A stretch of 7,728 nt of DNA from NCBI GenBank assembly GCA_031282945.1, contig JAITCX010000123.1, positions 1-7,728 on the forward strand, in the 5' to 3' direction. Below, piece by piece: positions 5,364 through 7,728 of this stretch. Under the pieces are notes generated by a model that saw only the letters and a list, made by a program, of their open reading frames with translations, was not told where the DNA came from and searched no databases. Both the position numbers and the translations under genes were made by a program. Numbering within the stretch: position 1 is the stretch's first letter; every line of letters begins with the position of its first letter. The DNA is from Elusimicrobiota bacterium (GTDB taxonomy: Bacteria > Elusimicrobiota > Endomicrobiia > Endomicrobiales > Endomicrobiaceae).

Positions 5364-5420
5364 AAACAGGATATGCGCCGGTAGAGCCTTTTTGCAAAAT
5401 CTTTGATTATGGGGGGTCTC

Positions 5421-6950
5421 ATGGTATCGCTGATTTACTGCGCGGCAATAGAAGGCGTGCAGGCAAATATCATAGAAGTAGAGGCGTATATTTCACCGGG
5501 TTTGCCCGCTTTTTCAATTGTGGGGCTTGCGGATACTGCAGTAAAAGAATCCCGCGATAGAGTTTTTGCAGCTTTAAAAAATTCAGGATATATTTTTCCT
5601 ACCCAAAAAATAACTGTAAATTTAGCGCCTGCCGACACAAAAAAAGAGGGCGGGGCTTTTGATTTACCAATTGCGCTTGCAATTTTAGCTTGCAACGGCG
5701 CAATAAAAAAAGAAAATTTGTCAAATTTTTGTGCGATAGGGGAGCTAGCTTTAAACGGCCAGCTCAGACGCATTAGAGGAGCTTTGCCGATTTCTTTGAG
5801 TTTGCGAAATACAGGTAAAGAACTCATTGTGCCTTTTGCAAATAGGCAGGAAGCTTCTGTCATTAAAGAAGTAAAAGTTTATCCGTTTAAAAATTTAACG
5901 CAGGTTGTAGATTTTATAAACGGTCAAGATATTTGCCAGCCTTTTGTCTATAAACCAGACGAGCAAAAATCAAATCCTTTAAATGATTTGGATTTTGAAG
6001 ATGTCAAAGGCCAATTTGGGGCAAGACGAGCCGCCGAGATTTCAGCGGCGGGTTTTCACAATATGATCATGTCGGGTCCGCCGGGAGCGGGCAAAACAAT
6101 GATAGCTTTGAGGATGCCGGCGATTTTGCCGCCGATGAATTTTGAAGAGTCAATTGAAACAACAAAAATTTGGTCTGTGGCTGGGAAATCTTTTTCAGGC
6201 GGTTTGATAACCGATAGGCCTTTTAGGAGTCCTCATCACACAACCTCTTGCGTAGCGCTGGCGGGCGGCGGTCAAATTCCAAAGCCCGGCGAGGTAAGTC
6301 TTGCGCACAACGGCATTTTGTTTTTAGACGAGTTTGCAGAATTTAGACGAGACTCTTTGGAAATTTTGCGCCAGCCTCTTGAAGACGCAAGCATCACAAT
6401 TTCAAGGGCGAAAAGCGTTTTAACTTTTCCTGCGGCTTTTATGTTAGTGGCGGCGATGAATCCATGTCCTTGCGGGCATTTTGGCGATCCTTTAAAACAA
6501 TGCGTTTGCAGTCAGGTTCAAATTCAAAGGTATCAAAATAAAATTTCTGGACCTTTATTAGACAGAATAGACTTGCATGTAAATGTCAACGCTTTAAAGA
6601 TTGCGGAACTTACAAGTTCTGCAAAACCTGCGGAATCTTCGCAGGCGATAAGAGAGCGCGTTATAAAAGCGCGCAAAATTCAGGCTGAGCGTTTTGTAAA
6701 TTTGAATATTCATTCCAATGCGAAAATGCATTCAAAGCAAATAAAACAATATTGCCAAACAGACGATAAGGCAAAACAGGCTTTGAGCAGGGCGATAGAA
6801 AAATTAAAACTTTCTGCCCGCGCTTATGACAGAATTTTGAAAGTGTCACGCACCATTGCGGATTTAGACAATAGCGAAATTATAAAAGCTGTGCATATTG
6901 CGGAAGCTGTGCAGTATCGGTTTTTTGAAAGCTCAAATAGCAGGTTATAA
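5421..6950 (+). CDS. comM: ComM/YifB family AAA+ ATPase, branch-migration helicase of natural transformation
   Basis: Members of this Mg-chelatase-like family (YifB, ComM) form hexameric rings that in Vibrio cholerae drive branch migration, extending integration of single-stranded DNA taken up by transformation. The 509 residues match the usual length of about 500. Numbered from ATG 5421: an N-terminal Lon/ChlI-like domain with GLPAFSIVGLADTAVKES (27-44) and NLAPAD (67-72); AAA+ core with Walker A GPPGAGKT (219-226), RPFRSPHHT (266-274), Walker B GILFLDE (298-304); cysteines 349, 351, 361 and 363 of the CPCG...C-C zinc-binding insert; DRIDLH (381-386); and the C-terminal helical domain. ATG 5421 gives MVSLIYCAAIEG, which lines up with typical family starts (ML-K-YS-AL-G), and has GGGGGG four bases before. 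Upstream in-frame starts (TTG 5403, ATG 5409) only add GGL-type residues. It implies a natural-competence capacity, though no other competence gene is in view. Confidence 0.95.
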   Translation: MVSLIYCAAIEGVQANIIEVEAYISPGLPAFSIVGLADTAVKESRDRVFAALKNSGYIFPTQKITVNLAPADTKKEGGAFDLPIALAILACNGAIKKENLSNFCAIGELALNGQLRRIRGALPISLSLRNTGKELIVPFANRQEASVIKEVKVYPFKNLTQVVDFINGQDICQPFVYKPDEQKSNPLNDLDFEDVKGQFGARRAAEISAAGFHNMIMSGPPGAGKTMIALRMPAILPPMNFEESIETTKIWSVAGKSFSGGLITDRPFRSPHHTTSCVALAGGGQIPKPGEVSLAHNGILFLDEFAEFRRDSLEILRQPLEDASITISRAKSVLTFPAAFMLVAAMNPCPCGHFGDPLKQCVCSQVQIQRYQNKISGPLLDRIDLHVNVNALKIAELTSSAKPAESSQAIRERVIKARKIQAERFVNLNIHSNAKMHSKQIKQYCQTDDKAKQALSRAIEKLKLSARAYDRILKVSRTIADLDNSEIIKAVHIAEAVQYRFFESSNSRL

Positions 6951-6951
6951 T
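6925..6951 (+). promoter_or_regulatory. possible promoter of mazG at the end of comM
   Basis: TATAAT (6946-6951) overlaps the comM stop codon and is preceded by TTGAAA (6925-6930) with a short 15-base spacer, or by TTTTGA (6923-6928) with 17. Transcription would start near 6958, leaving a leader of about 58 bases that includes the hairpin at 6980-7015. Read-through from comM is equally possible because no terminator follows comM. Confidence 0.35.
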
Positions 6952-6979
6952 AATATTTTAAGGAATAAATAATTCTTGA

Positions 6980-7015
6980 AAGCCGTTAATGTGCGGCGGA
7001 CGATAATAATGGCTT
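6980..7015 (+). promoter_or_regulatory. hairpin abutting the mazG start codon
   Basis: AAGCCGTTA (6980-6988) pairs with TAATGGCTT (7007-7015) over 9 bp including one G-U pair; the right arm ends at the base before the mazG ATG. The 18-base loop carries the only purine-rich Shine-Dalgarno-like sequence (GGCGGA, 6995-7000), otherwise 15 bases from the ATG, too far for normal initiation. Folding would shorten that distance. A regulatory role is inference. Confidence 0.45.
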
Positions 7016-7417
7016 ATGAAAAAATTTTTAACGGAATTTGAAAAACTAGTTTCAATAATGAAACGTTTGCGTTCTAAAAATGGATGTATGTGGGACAAAA
7101 AGCAAACTTATAAAAGCCTTACAAAATATCTTTTAAGCGAAGCGCAAGAGGTAAACTTAGCGGTAAAAAAAGGCGATATAGAAAACTTGCAAGAGGAGCT
7201 AGGAGATGTTTTAATGCAAATAGTTTTTTATAGCCAAATTGCGCATGAACGCGGCGATTTTGATATCTATAAAGTAATAAAAACTTTAAATCAAAAGTTG
7301 ATCCGCCGCCACCCTCATATTTTTGGAAACTATAAAGTTAAAAACGCAAAGGATATAGCAAAAATGTGGCAGGAAATTAAAGCAAAGGAAAAGGAGGAAA
7401 AAAATAAACTCAAATGA
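7016..7417 (+). CDS. mazG: MazG family nucleoside triphosphate pyrophosphohydrolase, single domain
   Basis: MazG hydrolyses nucleoside triphosphates to monophosphate and pyrophosphate, in the cytoplasm, and is linked to removal of non-canonical nucleotides and tuning of stress responses. The 133 residues correspond to the N-terminal domain of the 263-residue E. coli enzyme; the second MazG domain is absent, as in many single-domain members. Family landmarks are NGCMWDKKQT (22-31), magnesium ligands Glu42 and Glu45, then Glu61 and Asp64 in EELGD, FYSQIAHE (71-78), RRHPHIF (97-103) and W118. The first Glu of the common EExxE is Ser41 here. The lysine-rich C-terminus ends in the ATGA overlap with the next gene. 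ATG 7016 is the first in-frame start after a TAA at 7007 and places the N-terminal helix as in E. coli. No normally spaced Shine-Dalgarno is visible; a hairpin ends at the ATG. Confidence 0.93.
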   Translation: MKKFLTEFEKLVSIMKRLRSKNGCMWDKKQTYKSLTKYLLSEAQEVNLAVKKGDIENLQEELGDVLMQIVFYSQIAHERGDFDIYKVIKTLNQKLIRRHPHIFGNYKVKNAKDIAKMWQEIKAKEKEEKNKLK

Positions 7418-7728
7418 GATGCCTAGAATTTGTTCTTTCTCTAGCGTTTATAATATTTGCCGCGTTTTTCTTTGCGCCTAAAATTTATGCCGCCGATCCA
7501 ACGCCCTTTGATGATTTATTAAGTAAATATAATGCCGGGGAAACTCAAGAGTTTACCTCGAGCCAAGACGTTTTTTTCACTCAAGATTTCCCGCAATCCC
7601 CTCAAGGATTAAAACTCACTATAAGCGGCGGCTTTAAACTCATCGGTTCAACCTTTATTGTAGATTCTCAAAGCGCAGAATTTAGCACAAAAGCTTTTTC
7701 TGGTTTGGGTTTCAACCTCTACTATTCC
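7414..7728 (+). CDS. N-terminal part of an exported, probably surface-associated beta-rich protein (3' end outside window)
   Basis: The frame is open from ATG 7414 to the window end (105 codons). A clear signal peptide opens it: Arg2, a long hydrophobic core (FVLSLAFIIFAAFFFAP), then KIYAADP with a probable cleavage after the Ala at 27. The exported part has a low-charge, Ser/Gly/Phe/Thr-rich pattern of alternating residues (LKLTISGGFKLIGSTFIVD and on), as in beta-helical adhesins or autotransporter passengers of diderm bacteria. The start overlaps the mazG stop as ATGA, so translation is probably coupled. AAGGAGG (7391-7397) in the end of mazG is a strong ribosome binding site, but 16 bases from this ATG, longer than usual. 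No in-frame alternative start lies closer. I cannot name the family from this fragment; an outer-membrane or secreted location is the best inference. Confidence 0.85.
   Translation, partial: MRCLEFVLSLAFIIFAAFFFAPKIYAADPTPFDDLLSKYNAGETQEFTSSQDVFFTQDFPQSPQGLKLTISGGFKLIGSTFIVDSQSAEFSTKAFSGLGFNLYYS

Noticed and set aside
5403..5420. Longer ComM start at TTG 5403 or ATG 5409
   Set aside because: The added residues are not part of the family N-terminus, and the G-run at 5411-5416 sits where a ribosome binding site for ATG 5421 should be.
7009..7041. Short frame from ATG 7009 overlapping the mazG start
   Set aside because: It ends after ten codons in another frame, with no ribosome binding site; mazG homology begins at ATG 7016.

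Overview
The window comes from an AT-rich bacterial genome with compact, mostly plus-strand genes. An exported protein with a cleavable signal peptide, a LeuT-fold amino-acid symporter, ComM and tRNA genes without an encoded CCA fit a diderm, fermentative, host- or gut-associated bacterium. I lean weakly towards Elusimicrobiota (Endomicrobium-like), by general style only; no marker gene here proves the lineage.

Layout. 2-478 is the C-terminal part of an unrecognised coiled-coil protein. 563-1975 encodes an ABC-F ATPase whose first ATPase domain is unusually short. A bidirectional terminator (2002-2034) separates it from a convergent tRNA-Arg(ACG) with its own promoter. From 2148 to about 2912, on the minus strand, I can reconstruct a decayed two-gene operon of secreted proteins; neither gene shows up as an intact ORF. 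About 2984-3396 is a non-coding island, visibly richer in G+C than its surroundings and made of nested inverted repeats. Its main element is a 165-bp imperfect palindrome bounded by TA dinucleotides. At 3456-3691 a run of six related hairpins leads directly into the ribosome binding site of a sodium:neurotransmitter-symporter-family transporter (3706-4992). tRNA-Asp(GTC) follows, with a consensus promoter, a 10-bp direct repeat at exactly 21-bp period around its -35 box, and a strong terminator. ComM/YifB (5421-6950), a single-domain MazG pyrophosphohydrolase (7016-7417) and the start of an exported protein (7414-7728, overlapping mazG by ATGA) complete the window.

How the parts relate. The intact genes are housekeeping or accessory functions without one shared pathway: ribosome rescue or resistance (ABC-F), amino-acid uptake (SNF transporter), handling of incoming DNA during transformation (ComM) and nucleotide-pool sanitation (MazG). 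The least ordinary material is non-coding: the 165-bp palindrome, the hairpin array with interchangeable arms upstream of the transporter, the relic operon, and the hairpin that ends at the mazG start codon. I see no CRISPR array, phage module, toxin-antitoxin pair or complete insertion sequence.
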